Source: Lentisphaerota bacterium
GTDB taxonomy: Bacteria > Verrucomicrobiota > Lentisphaeria > Victivallales > Victivallaceae
Direction: 5' to 3'
DNA length: 64,000 nt
NCBI GenBank assembly: GCA_015061745.1
Contig: SUWB01000008.1
Coordinates: forward strand, 22,382-86,381
The position numbers and the translations under genes are program-made. The stretch's first letter is position 1; every line of letters starts with the position of its first letter. Shown here piece after piece: positions 9,736 to 18,463 of the stretch. Under the pieces are notes generated by a model. The model was given only the letters and a program-made list of their open reading frames with translations, searched no databases and was not told the origin of the DNA.

Positions 9736-11373
9736 ATGTCCTCTTTTAAACGCCGTCTGGTCTTTCTGACCGTCAACAGTTCATTTTCGCACTCATCTCT
9801 TGCGCTGTCTCTGCTTCACAGTGCGTGCAGCGGACTTACAGAATGGGAATGGCACCGCTGCGACATCACAACGGCTCAGGACTCTCTCAATGCAGTACGT
9901 GAAATATATGCCTGCCGGTGTGACCTGCTGGTGACTTCGCTATACCTTTTCAACCGGCAAAAGGCCCTTGAAATTTTACAACGGTACCATACGCTTGCTC
10001 CTGAATGCCGGATCGCAGCAGGAGGGCCGGAATGTCTGGGTTCCGGAGCTCAGGAGCTTCTTGATGAATACCCCTGGCTCGACTGTGTGTTCCGGGGTGA
10101 AGGGGAAGAAATGTTCCGCTATTACCTTGAAAACTTCGACACCTTTGACCGTACACAAAACCGCATACTTCCCGCGGAGGGCAATGGCGTATACAAGGAG
10201 TGGACTTCCTCATCCTATCCTGTCAACGATCCTTTTTTTGTAACAGACAAGCCTTTCGTTCAACTGGAAAGTTCACGGGGCTGCCCTATGCACTGTTTTT
10301 ACTGCACCAGCGGAAGCACGGCTGTCCGTTACCGCACACTGTCTCAGGTGCGTGAGGAGCTTTCTCTGCTCTCAGCCCAAGGGGTCAAAGAAGTGCGTAT
10401 CCTCGACAGGACATTCAATGTCCCCCAGGAACGGGGAGCTGCCTTGCTGAAACTTTTTCGTGAGGAGTTTCCCCAGATGCGTTTTCACCTGGAACTGCAT
10501 CCTCAATTTCTGAATGATGCATTGCGGCAGGAACTGCTCCAGGCCCTTCCCGGACAGCTGCATATAGAAGCAGGCGTCCAGTGCTTCGATCAGGAAGTTC
10601 AGAATTTATCCGGCCGCAGAAGCTGCGTTGAAGCTCTGAAAGAGGGGGTGGAATTTCTTTGCAGTATCCCCGCCTTTGAGACCCATACGGATCTTATTGC
10701 CGGACTTCCGGGGCAAAGCTTTGAGCATATTCTCAAAGACACAGGGACCTTACTGAAACTCAACGCGGCGGAAATCCAGCTGGAAGTACTGAAAGTTCTT
10801 CCGGGAACCCCTATGCGTGAAGTTGCTTTACAGCACGGATTGCGGTACAATCCGGCAGCTCCTTATGATGTAATGATGAGCAACACGATCTCTCTTGAAG
10901 AAATACAGCAAGTACGCGATCTGTCAAGGCTTCTTGACCTGACCTGTAATCATAAGGATTTACACAGCACCGTTGTGCTTATGAATGAAGAACTCCCGGA
11001 CTTTGTCGCCCGTATTCTTTCCTTTTTCCACGAAGCAAAGGGTAATTCAGCGACTTTGTGGGATCTGAAAAAACGTTTTCTCTTTCTGTTCGACATCTGC
11101 CGCAAAGAAAATCTGGAACGCTCTCAAAGAGAACTTGCCTGTCACTGGCTGCTGGCGGGATTTCCTCCGGGACAGGGCCCCGATGAATATTCAGAAAAAT
11201 GCAAATTCCCCCCCGTTCAGGTTCGTCTTATATCAGGAACAGACGCCTGCCTCGGACTCCCCGAAACCCGCTTCTGGCGTCTGCCGTTGCCGAACTGCAC
11301 CTGTTATTTTGCTTACAACCGCAGTTTCGCCCTCCATCTGCCCGCAGCAGTCTGGCTGTCAGACGATGAGTAA
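9736..11373 (+). CDS. B12-binding/radical SAM protein
   Basis: SSRGCPMHCFYCTSG (CxxxCxxC); N-terminal B12-binding-like domain; AGLPGQSFEHILKD. Confidence 0.85.
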   Translation: MSSFKRRLVFLTVNSSFSHSSLALSLLHSACSGLTEWEWHRCDITTAQDSLNAVREIYACRCDLLVTSLYLFNRQKALEILQRYHTLAPECRIAAGGPECLGSGAQELLDEYPWLDCVFRGEGEEMFRYYLENFDTFDRTQNRILPAEGNGVYKEWTSSSYPVNDPFFVTDKPFVQLESSRGCPMHCFYCTSGSTAVRYRTLSQVREELSLLSAQGVKEVRILDRTFNVPQERGAALLKLFREEFPQMRFHLELHPQFLNDALRQELLQALPGQLHIEAGVQCFDQEVQNLSGRRSCVEALKEGVEFLCSIPAFETHTDLIAGLPGQSFEHILKDTGTLLKLNAAEIQLEVLKVLPGTPMREVALQHGLRYNPAAPYDVMMSNTISLEEIQQVRDLSRLLDLTCNHKDLHSTVVLMNEELPDFVARILSFFHEAKGNSATLWDLKKRFLFLFDICRKENLERSQRELACHWLLAGFPPGQGPDEYSEKCKFPPVQVRLISGTDACLGLPETRFWRLPLPNCTCYFAYNRSFALHLPAAVWLSDDE

Positions 11374-11532
11374 AACAAAAGGGATGACTCAAAAAAAGAT
11401 GTTTTTTTTGCAAAACAGGAGTAAAAATTTCCTGCGAAACAGCGGCTTGATACGACGTAAATATTCATAAGCATCTTTGTCAGATTTTTAATAATCCGGT
11501 AAAATTAAGGACACGGATATATTACAGGTTTG

Positions 11533-11601
11533 AAAAAAAATGAAAAAATTTGAAAAAATGATAAAAAAACATTTGACTTTTTTCCTGTTGAGGTATAAAG
11601 T
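11533..11601 (+). promoter_or_regulatory. Phased A-tract curved DNA plus sigma-70-type promoter
   Basis: A-tracts begin at 11533, 11543, 11553, 11563; TTGACT 11573-11578; TATAAAGTATAA from 11594. Confidence 0.7.
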
Positions 11602-11705
11602 ATAACGGAAACCGGAACCCCCGCCGGGGATGGGGCACCGGTTTCAATGTAAAAAAACGAATCTCCGGATAAACAGTTGAATTTTTTTAGAAAGGAAATG
11701 GATTT

Positions 11706-12452
11706 ATGATTGCTGTATGGGTAGCTGTAATGGTCGTCGGTCTTATTGCAATGATTGTTTGCAGTAAAAAACAGAAAACCAATCCCGCGATGCAGCCCGT
11801 CGCCCTGGGTGTGTTTCTCGTGGTGATCGTCGCTGCTGTGATGCTGATGATTGAAACCAATATTTTCGGCGGAAGCAACTCCGCCATTATGGAAAGCGAA
11901 CTTGCTTTCCTTGCTTCCCGCGGTCACGCTGCCGGTGCTCACCTTGCCAAGGTCGCTCCCGGAAAGAAGGTCGTTATTGTTGCTGAACCCAACTACGACA
12001 AGAGCACCTACACCAAGGATCTGATCGAACAGCTCAAAAAGGCTTACGGTTCTGACAATGTTGTTGTCGAACCTATCGTCGTTCCCGGTGCCAACGAAGA
12101 AAATGCTATGCCTATCGAAGAACTTATGAAAGCTAAAGACTTCGACAAGGCTCTGGCCAATCACAGTGACGCCGGCGTCGTTGTTTCTCTCGTCGGTCTG
12201 CCCAACAATGCTGCCCGTATGAAAGCCTTTGGAGCCAAAGGTCCCACCTTCTTCCTGTTCAGCACCGGTATGGGAACCGGCAAATTTGTTGCCGCTCAGA
12301 TGAAAAAAGGCACCATCGCCGGTGTCATCGTTCCCAATCCCAAGGCTGACTATGAAGCCAAGGCTCCCAAAGATCCTGCAAAGGCTTTTGCCATCCGCTT
12401 TGTCCTGGTCACCAAGGACAATCTCGAAGCTCACAAGCAGTTCTTTGAATAA
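11706..12452 (+). CDS. N-terminally membrane-anchored protein of unknown function
   Basis: Two N-terminal TM segments; soluble C-terminal domain AKVAPGKKVVIVAEPNYD...; no family recognised. Confidence 0.7.
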   Translation: MIAVWVAVMVVGLIAMIVCSKKQKTNPAMQPVALGVFLVVIVAAVMLMIETNIFGGSNSAIMESELAFLASRGHAAGAHLAKVAPGKKVVIVAEPNYDKSTYTKDLIEQLKKAYGSDNVVVEPIVVPGANEENAMPIEELMKAKDFDKALANHSDAGVVVSLVGLPNNAARMKAFGAKGPTFFLFSTGMGTGKFVAAQMKKGTIAGVIVPNPKADYEAKAPKDPAKAFAIRFVLVTKDNLEAHKQFFE

Positions 12453-12534
12453 GAATTTCTGCAGCAGGTTTGCGGAAGAAACTCACTGGTTTCTTTCCGC
12501 ATCCTGTCAAAGTAGTAAAATGAAATTGAATTTG

Positions 12535-12577
12535 AAACGCCGTTCCGTATTGCAGCAGGGATGGCGTTTTTCTTTTC
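12535..12577 (+). terminator. Rho-independent terminator
   Basis: AAACGCC...GGCGTTTTTCTTTTCT. Confidence 0.6.
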
Positions 12578-12598
12578 TCCTGAGTTCAGAGGTCTGAT

Positions 12599-13936
12599 AT
12601 GGGTTCAGAAGATACTAAAAAAAGTTCATCATCTCCCCGGAAACGTTCAGAGGGGAGTGAATTTGCATCTTCTTTGCACTCCTATCTCAACAATGTAGGC
12701 AGGATTTGCGGCAATGATCAAACAGGACAAAGTGATCTGACCGCATCCATTGATGCAACTCAGAAGGAAATCGAATCCGAACTTGTCCGTTTCGGCTTTA
12801 CAGCGTTGGAGTTTTGCCGTATACTGGATGACTGCTGCTCCGCCGGAAGTTCTCCGGAAGATTATTTTCTGAGCTCATCTCTGAGGCAGGGTGCGGAGGT
12901 TCTGCCCCAGGATATGATGGAAAAACTCAAGAATTGGAAAGAGGAGATCCACACTGCTCACCAGGCCCTTGAAAAACGTTTCTCCGCCGGGAAGGACTCC
13001 CAAAAAGAACGTACCCATCTGGCAGAAATCCTTTTGCTTTACCGCCCCAATGGAGTCCTTGTTGATGAACTTTGTCAGACTGCTGTCGGTTATTCAAAAC
13101 TTGATTCCGGCAATACCGGACTCGCCGAAACCCGCTTTCTTATGACAAACACAGAGCTTGAGGATTCTGTTTCCCGCCTGAACCAGCTGTGTAAAAAACT
13201 TGAACGGCTCCATACCCGTATGGCGGAAACAAATTTGCGCCTCGTCATCAGTATCGCCAATAAATACCGGGAATGCAATGTCCCGCTCAACGACATTATT
13301 CAAGAGGGAAATCTGGGGCTGATGGTGGCGGTGCAGCGTTTTGATTTCAATCTTGGCAATCGTTTTTCCACCTATGCCGGGTGGTGGATCAAGCATTATA
13401 TTCTGCGTGCAGTGGCCGAACAATCCCGGGTGGTCCGGCTGCCGCTGCGCATTATTCAGTCGATTCAAAATATGAACCGGGCTGAACAGCGTTTTATTCA
13501 GAATGAAGGCAGAGAGCCGGATAACGCCGAACTCGCAGCCGTTCTTGAAATGCCGGTGGCACGGGTCAGTGCTATGCGAAAAATGGCTTCTCAAAGTATT
13601 TCGCTGCAGGCTTCTATCAATGCCGACGACAGCGGTCAGACTTTTGAAGATCTTATTGCCGGTGACGAAAATAATGAACCCTGGCGGAACTATGCCAGAA
13701 GACTTCTTTACGAAAAACTTTATGAAATGTTGAACAATCTGCCGGAACGTGAGCGACAGATCATCGTCTACCGCTTCGGACTTTGCGGAGAAAAAGCTTT
13801 GCAGCTGTGCGAGATCAGTGCCCGTTTGAATCTTTCACGGGAACGGGTCAGACAGTTGGAAAATAAGGTTATGACTCAATTGCGTTCCAAAGAGTACCTG
13901 AAATTCATTGACGGTCTCTCTCATATAGAAGACTAA
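12599..13936 (+). CDS. Divergent RNA polymerase sigma-70 family factor
   Basis: NLRLVISIANKY...DIIQEGNLGLMVAVQRFDF...FSTYAGWWIKHYILRAVAEQSRVVRLP...SRERVRQLENKVMTQLR. Confidence 0.9.
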   Translation: MGSEDTKKSSSSPRKRSEGSEFASSLHSYLNNVGRICGNDQTGQSDLTASIDATQKEIESELVRFGFTALEFCRILDDCCSAGSSPEDYFLSSSLRQGAEVLPQDMMEKLKNWKEEIHTAHQALEKRFSAGKDSQKERTHLAEILLLYRPNGVLVDELCQTAVGYSKLDSGNTGLAETRFLMTNTELEDSVSRLNQLCKKLERLHTRMAETNLRLVISIANKYRECNVPLNDIIQEGNLGLMVAVQRFDFNLGNRFSTYAGWWIKHYILRAVAEQSRVVRLPLRIIQSIQNMNRAEQRFIQNEGREPDNAELAAVLEMPVARVSAMRKMASQSISLQASINADDSGQTFEDLIAGDENNEPWRNYARRLLYEKLYEMLNNLPERERQIIVYRFGLCGEKALQLCEISARLNLSRERVRQLENKVMTQLRSKEYLKFIDGLSHIED

Positions 13937-13951
13937 CGGAGACAACAACTT

Positions 13952-15184
13952 ATGAAAACATTGCCCATCTGTTTGCTGATTTCTCTGGCACTTGTTTCCT
14001 TTGCCGCAGAAAAAAAGAATCCTCCCGGAAAGGACAAGGCAAAAGCTCAAGATACAAAACCTGCCGCCGCAGCATCTGCCAAACCTGCCGCCGCAGCGTC
14101 TGCCAAACCTGCCGCCGCAGCGTCTGCCAAACCTGCTGTTCCTGTCAAGCCTGTCGTGCCTGAAAAAAAGATGCCCTACGAATTGTGGATGACCGCCCAT
14201 TCTCAGGCTCTCGAGGCAGCAAAACAGAAAAAATATGATGAAGCTCTCAAGCTTTTTGATGAAGCTGCCAAAGTTGCAAACCGGGGTGTTTTCAAAAATA
14301 ATTCACTTTATGCCAAAGTTGAGCTTTTGAGTGAACTCGGGAAATATGATGAGGCTTTGCAGCAGCTTAAGGCTCCGGTCAGCTCCCGGGATCAGAAAAC
14401 CGCCTATCATCAGGCCCGATGCGAGTTTTTAGCCGGTACGATTCTGATGAAAAAAGGTGATCTTGAGGCCGCTGAAAAAGAATTTCAAAAGGCGGCGGCT
14501 TTTGAAGTGAACAACTGGATTTCTGCTGATGCGGAAATCAATCTGGGAAAAATCGCTTTTCTCCGTAAAGATCTCAATGGGGCAATGGCCCGTTTCAAAA
14601 AACTTTTCAACGATGAAACACGGCTGCCCGGGATCCGGGCAAAGGCTGTAATGGCTGCGGCTGAAGTGCTCAGACAGGAAAAACATCTTTTTGACGCTTA
14701 TGCTTCACTTGAATCATTGGATTCAATTGAACAGCTGCCGGCATCCAGTGCTGTTGCAGGGGCCTTTTTGCGCAGTGAACTGCTTATTGAGATGAAAGAT
14801 CTCAACAACGCAAAAAAACAGTTGGAAAAAGCCCTTTCCATTCCGGGGAAACCCGCATTTCAGCTTGCGGGGATCTATTCACGCATAGCAAAAATCCTCT
14901 TTATTCAGAAACGTTACCGTGAAGCTCAAAGTATGATCCGCAGGGCCAGAGGTATCAGGGGCCACGCAGAGGGATATGACAGGGAACTGCATAAAACGAT
15001 CGACCAGGCCGTTGCCAAAGAAAACCGGGAACGGGCCATTCGTGAACGTAAAGCCCGGCAGGAAAGAGAACGCAAAGCACGTCTCGACCGCCAGCGCAGA
15101 GCGGAAAAGGAACGCAAAGCCAAACAGGCACGCCAGAAACTTAAACAACAAAAAAATGCTCCCGGAGCGGCAGGAAATAAATAA
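13952..15184 (+). CDS. Secreted TPR-like protein with Ala/Pro/Lys-rich linker
   Basis: Signal peptide; PAAAASAK repeat; TPR-like helices; basic C-terminus. Confidence 0.6.
   Translation: MKTLPICLLISLALVSFAAEKKNPPGKDKAKAQDTKPAAAASAKPAAAASAKPAAAASAKPAVPVKPVVPEKKMPYELWMTAHSQALEAAKQKKYDEALKLFDEAAKVANRGVFKNNSLYAKVELLSELGKYDEALQQLKAPVSSRDQKTAYHQARCEFLAGTILMKKGDLEAAEKEFQKAAAFEVNNWISADAEINLGKIAFLRKDLNGAMARFKKLFNDETRLPGIRAKAVMAAAEVLRQEKHLFDAYASLESLDSIEQLPASSAVAGAFLRSELLIEMKDLNNAKKQLEKALSIPGKPAFQLAGIYSRIAKILFIQKRYREAQSMIRRARGIRGHAEGYDRELHKTIDQAVAKENRERAIRERKARQERERKARLDRQRRAEKERKAKQARQKLKQQKNAPGAAGNK
14069..14140 (+). repeat. 24-nt tandem repeat (~3 copies) encoding PAAAASAK
   Basis: CCTGCCGCCGCAGC(A/G)TCTGCCAAA repeated. 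Confidence 0.85.
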
Positions 15185-17034
15185 TGAACCCTATTCACTT
15201 TTCTTATCGGATCGCCGCTGCGGTCCCCCAACTCAAACCGGGTGATTGCCCGGCCAATACAAATGAGATCATCAACTGCTGTCAAAAGGCTGCCGACCGG
15301 GGAGCGGCCCTGCTCCTGACGCCGGAGCTTTCTATTACGGGAGCCGGATGCGGAGACCTTTTTAATTCAGCCGGATTCAGATCTGGCACTCTGGCAGCGG
15401 TGGAAAAACTAAAAGAGTTCACCCGGACTCTTAAAATGGGCGTTATTGCCGGATTCCCCCTGTGGCACAGAGGAAAAATTTTTAATTCGGCAGCACTTTT
15501 TTACAAGGGCCGTATTGCAGGGATCTGCTGCAAAAGTTCCGTTGCCAACGACCTTTTTACTTCAGGACAGAAACTTGATACAGAGACGATCTTCCTTTCC
15601 GGTGATGAAGTCCCCGTGTCAGATAAGCTGATCTTTGAAAGCGGAGAATTGCGTTTCTCTGTTGTCATCGGCGAAGATATGCTTCTTCCGGGGAACTTCA
15701 CTCCGGCTCTTGCCGCTGCCGGAGCGCAGATCATTTTCAATCCTTCTGCCGCAGCAGAGCTGACTCTGGTTTCCCGGGAACGGATGGATTTCCTCAAACA
15801 TACCAGCGGGGCACTTACTGCAGCTGTGGTTACGGCCAATGCCGGTATCGGAGAACCGGGGAGCGATTTTATCTGCGGCGGCAGAAGTGCTGTTTTCAAC
15901 AACGGAAGAATTGATGCACAGTGCGCTCCTCTTTCATTTGAAAGTACCCTTGTTTTTGCAGATATATTTCCGCAACGCCTTGAATACCGGCGGCTGCGGA
16001 AAAAGGAAAACAATCCCTTTATCAGGGAAGAAAAATGTTCTTTTATCACTTTGCCTGCCCTGCCCTTTTCTCCTGATCTTGAGGAGTTTCATCTGGATTC
16101 CAATCCCTTTGTCCCTGCCGACCGGGAGGAACTTCTCACCCGCTGCCGGGAGGTACTGGCGATCCAGAGTGCCGCTCTGGCACGCCGGATGCAATGTACC
16201 CGGTCAAAGAAAATGGTGATCGGCCTTTCCGGCGGTCTGGATTCCACCTGGGCCTTTCTGGTTTGTATTGAGTGCTGCAAAAAGCTCGGTCTTCCCTTTG
16301 ATACCATTTGTGCTGTGACGATGCCCGGATTCGGCACTTCAGACAGGACACGCAGCAATGCTGAAAAAATGGCTGAACTTTTTGGAGCCGAATTGCGTAT
16401 CATTCCCATTGCTGATGCTGTCAAAGGACACTTCAAAGATATCGGCCACGATCCGGAAGTCAAAGATGTGACCTATGAAAACAGTCAGGCCCGGGAACGG
16501 ACTCAGATCCTTATGGATCTCGCCAATGAACTTTCAGGAATTGTCATCGGAACAGGCGATCTTTCTGAAATTGCCCTCGGCTGGTGTACCTATAACGGCG
16601 ATCAGATGTCGATGTACGGTGTCAATGGTTCCATTCCCAAAACTCTGATGCGTCATCTGGTCACATTTTATGCTGAGTTTGTGGCACTGGACGCCCAAGG
16701 TGCTTTGCTGAAAGACGTAGTGGATACTCCTGTTTCTCCGGAGCTGCTCCCGGGAGCCCAGCATACGGAAGAACTGGTGGGCAGCTATGATCTGCACGAT
16801 TTCTTTATCTGGCATACTGTGCAGTACGGTGCTGACAGTGCGTTTCTGCAAAAGGCTGCGGAAAAGGTGTTCAAAGGAGTTTTTGCGGCTCAGGAAATAG
16901 CTTCAGCCCTCAAGGTTTTCAATACCAGGTTCCGCCGTCAGCAGTTCAAGCGCAATCCGATGCCCGACGGTGCCAAAGCGGGGACTCTTTCCCTGTCGCC
17001 CCGGGGGGATTGGAATATCCCGTCAGATTGTTGA
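15184..17034 (+). CDS. nadE: Glutamine-dependent NAD+ synthetase
   Basis: N-terminal nitrilase-like domain; GLSGGLDSTWAFLV; GTGDLSEIALGWCTYNGDQMSMYGVNGSIPKTL. Confidence 0.93.
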   Translation: MNPIHFSYRIAAAVPQLKPGDCPANTNEIINCCQKAADRGAALLLTPELSITGAGCGDLFNSAGFRSGTLAAVEKLKEFTRTLKMGVIAGFPLWHRGKIFNSAALFYKGRIAGICCKSSVANDLFTSGQKLDTETIFLSGDEVPVSDKLIFESGELRFSVVIGEDMLLPGNFTPALAAAGAQIIFNPSAAAELTLVSRERMDFLKHTSGALTAAVVTANAGIGEPGSDFICGGRSAVFNNGRIDAQCAPLSFESTLVFADIFPQRLEYRRLRKKENNPFIREEKCSFITLPALPFSPDLEEFHLDSNPFVPADREELLTRCREVLAIQSAALARRMQCTRSKKMVIGLSGGLDSTWAFLVCIECCKKLGLPFDTICAVTMPGFGTSDRTRSNAEKMAELFGAELRIIPIADAVKGHFKDIGHDPEVKDVTYENSQARERTQILMDLANELSGIVIGTGDLSEIALGWCTYNGDQMSMYGVNGSIPKTLMRHLVTFYAEFVALDAQGALLKDVVDTPVSPELLPGAQHTEELVGSYDLHDFFIWHTVQYGADSAFLQKAAEKVFKGVFAAQEIASALKVFNTRFRRQQFKRNPMPDGAKAGTLSLSPRGDWNIPSDC

Positions 17035-17085
17035 GCTTTATTTTGTTTCGGATTGAAGAGAGAGTATTAATCGACAGGAGAAAAT

Positions 17086-18423
17086 ATGAAATTGAAATGT
17101 TTGTTTTTACGCTTTGTTCAAAAAAAATCTTCCTTTTCTCTCAGATATGTGAAACAAAGCAGCTTTACGCAGATCGGACTGCCGGTTGCTGCTGAACGAC
17201 AGGATAGTCTTTTAAAAACAAAAAACGACACATCCTTACGCCCGTCGGGGCGTACTTCACGTTTGCCGGAGGCAAACACTTCACATCTTCACATCTTCAC
17301 TCAATCAGCGTTCACGCTGATTGAACTATTGGTGACTACTGCACAACAGAACTGTTCTTTGAAAAATAAAAGCAACACATCCTTACGCCCGTCAGGGCGC
17401 ACTTCACGTTTGCCGCAGGCAAACTCTTCACACCTTCACATCTTCACTCAATCAGCGTTCACGCTGATTGAACTTCTTGTGAGTACTACTTGTCAAACAG
17501 GTGTTTTGCCGTTGTATCTCTTCAAAAAAACAATCAGAAAAATGCCTTATAATGCTTGCAAAGCAAGTGCTTCATACACTGAAAGTGCGCTTCATATTTG
17601 CCGAAGGCAAATGCTTCATACGGTGAAACCGTGCTTCACTCAATCAGCGTTCACGCTGATTGAACTATTGGTTGTTATTGCCATCATCGCCATTCTCGCC
17701 GCTATGCTTCTGCCAGCCTTGCAGCAGGCAAAACAGCGTGCCAACGGAGCAAAATGTCTCTCCAACTTCAGTCAGCTTTCAAAAGCGGCTCAGTTTTACA
17801 CTGCAGACAACAACGGTTATCCGGTACTCTACCGCAATGTACAATCAGTGCCCGCCGGATCCAGCGGTCACAAAACCTGGTACTCAGGCAAAATTGACGG
17901 CGGTATGCTGACCTCCTATCTGGCTATGGAGTCCAACGCTCCCGTCGGCGGTGCGATCGTCAGAGCTCCTGCAGTGACCCGGCATCCGCTGCTTTGTCCC
18001 TCTGTGCCTCCTCCGCCTATGACGCCTGCGACCAAGGATTACTACGGTGTTGGTATTCTTTCCAAGCTGGCAGTCAATGAAGTATTGGCCGGAAATACGG
18101 GGAAACTCTCTATGGTTCCCCGGCCGTCGCGGGGATGTTATTTTGCTGAAATGGCTTTCAAAGGCGGTCTCTCCTCGTGCTCTTACTCCGGTGCCAACTG
18201 GCCGGCCTTCCCCCACCGTAATCCTCTGGCGGGCAGTGACGGCTCCGGAACTTCTTCTCCGCTGACCAAGGGGCCGGGGGATTGTTCAGTGCTGTTTCTT
18301 GACGGACACGGAACATTTCTTTCCAGGGACAGGATGCCCGCATATCAAAAGACGGTCAATGTGGATACCACGACTTTCTGGCATCCCTGGCGTAAGAAAC
18401 GTCCCTTCAACGATTCCTGGTAA
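17086..18423 (+). CDS. Prepilin-type N-terminal cleavage/methylation pseudopilin with three in-frame FTLIELLV copies
   Basis: [18 protein letters not shown] with ttc at 17311, 17458, 17650; last copy continues [23 protein letters not shown]. Confidence 0.85.
   Translation: MKLKCLFLRFVQKKSSFSLRYVKQSSFTQIGLPVAAERQDSLLKTKNDTSLRPSGRTSRLPEANTSHLHIFTQSAFTLIELLVTTAQQNCSLKNKSNTSLRPSGRTSRLPQANSSHLHIFTQSAFTLIELLVSTTCQTGVLPLYLFKKTIRKMPYNACKASASYTESALHICRRQMLHTVKPCFTQSAFTLIELLVVIAIIAILAAMLLPALQQAKQRANGAKCLSNFSQLSKAAQFYTADNNGYPVLYRNVQSVPAGSSGHKTWYSGKIDGGMLTSYLAMESNAPVGGAIVRAPAVTRHPLLCPSVPPPPMTPATKDYYGVGILSKLAVNEVLAGNTGKLSMVPRPSRGCYFAEMAFKGGLSSCSYSGANWPAFPHRNPLAGSDGSGTSSPLTKGPGDCSVLFLDGHGTFLSRDRMPAYQKTVNVDTTTFWHPWRKKRPFNDSW
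17161..17663. repeat. Leader-repeat region: FTLIELLV-coding palindromes plus mini-hairpin cassettes
   Basis: TCAATCAGCG-TTCA-CGCTGATTGA at 17301-17324, 17448-17471, 17640-17663, with hairpin cassettes between. Confidence 0.9.
17555..17639. repeat. Array of four triloop mini-hairpins with 9-nt TGCTTCATA spacers
   Basis: CTTGC-AAA-GCAAG; CACT-GAA-AGTG; TTTGCC-GAA-GGCAAA; CGGT-GAA-ACCG. Confidence 0.9.
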
Positions 18424-18463
18424 GTTGCACGGGATCTGAAAATTGAGGAGTTTGATAAAATTT

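Noticed and set aside
11505-12434. 309-aa minus-strand ORF
   Set aside because: Antisense to 11706-12452, which has its own promoter, RBS and terminator
14069-14140. PAAAASAK tandem repeat as a special element
   Set aside because: Ordinary low-complexity linker in a secreted protein
17161-17663. CRISPR array
   Set aside because: Hairpin stems differ, spacers are the conserved short part, and everything is in a coding frame; no cas genes
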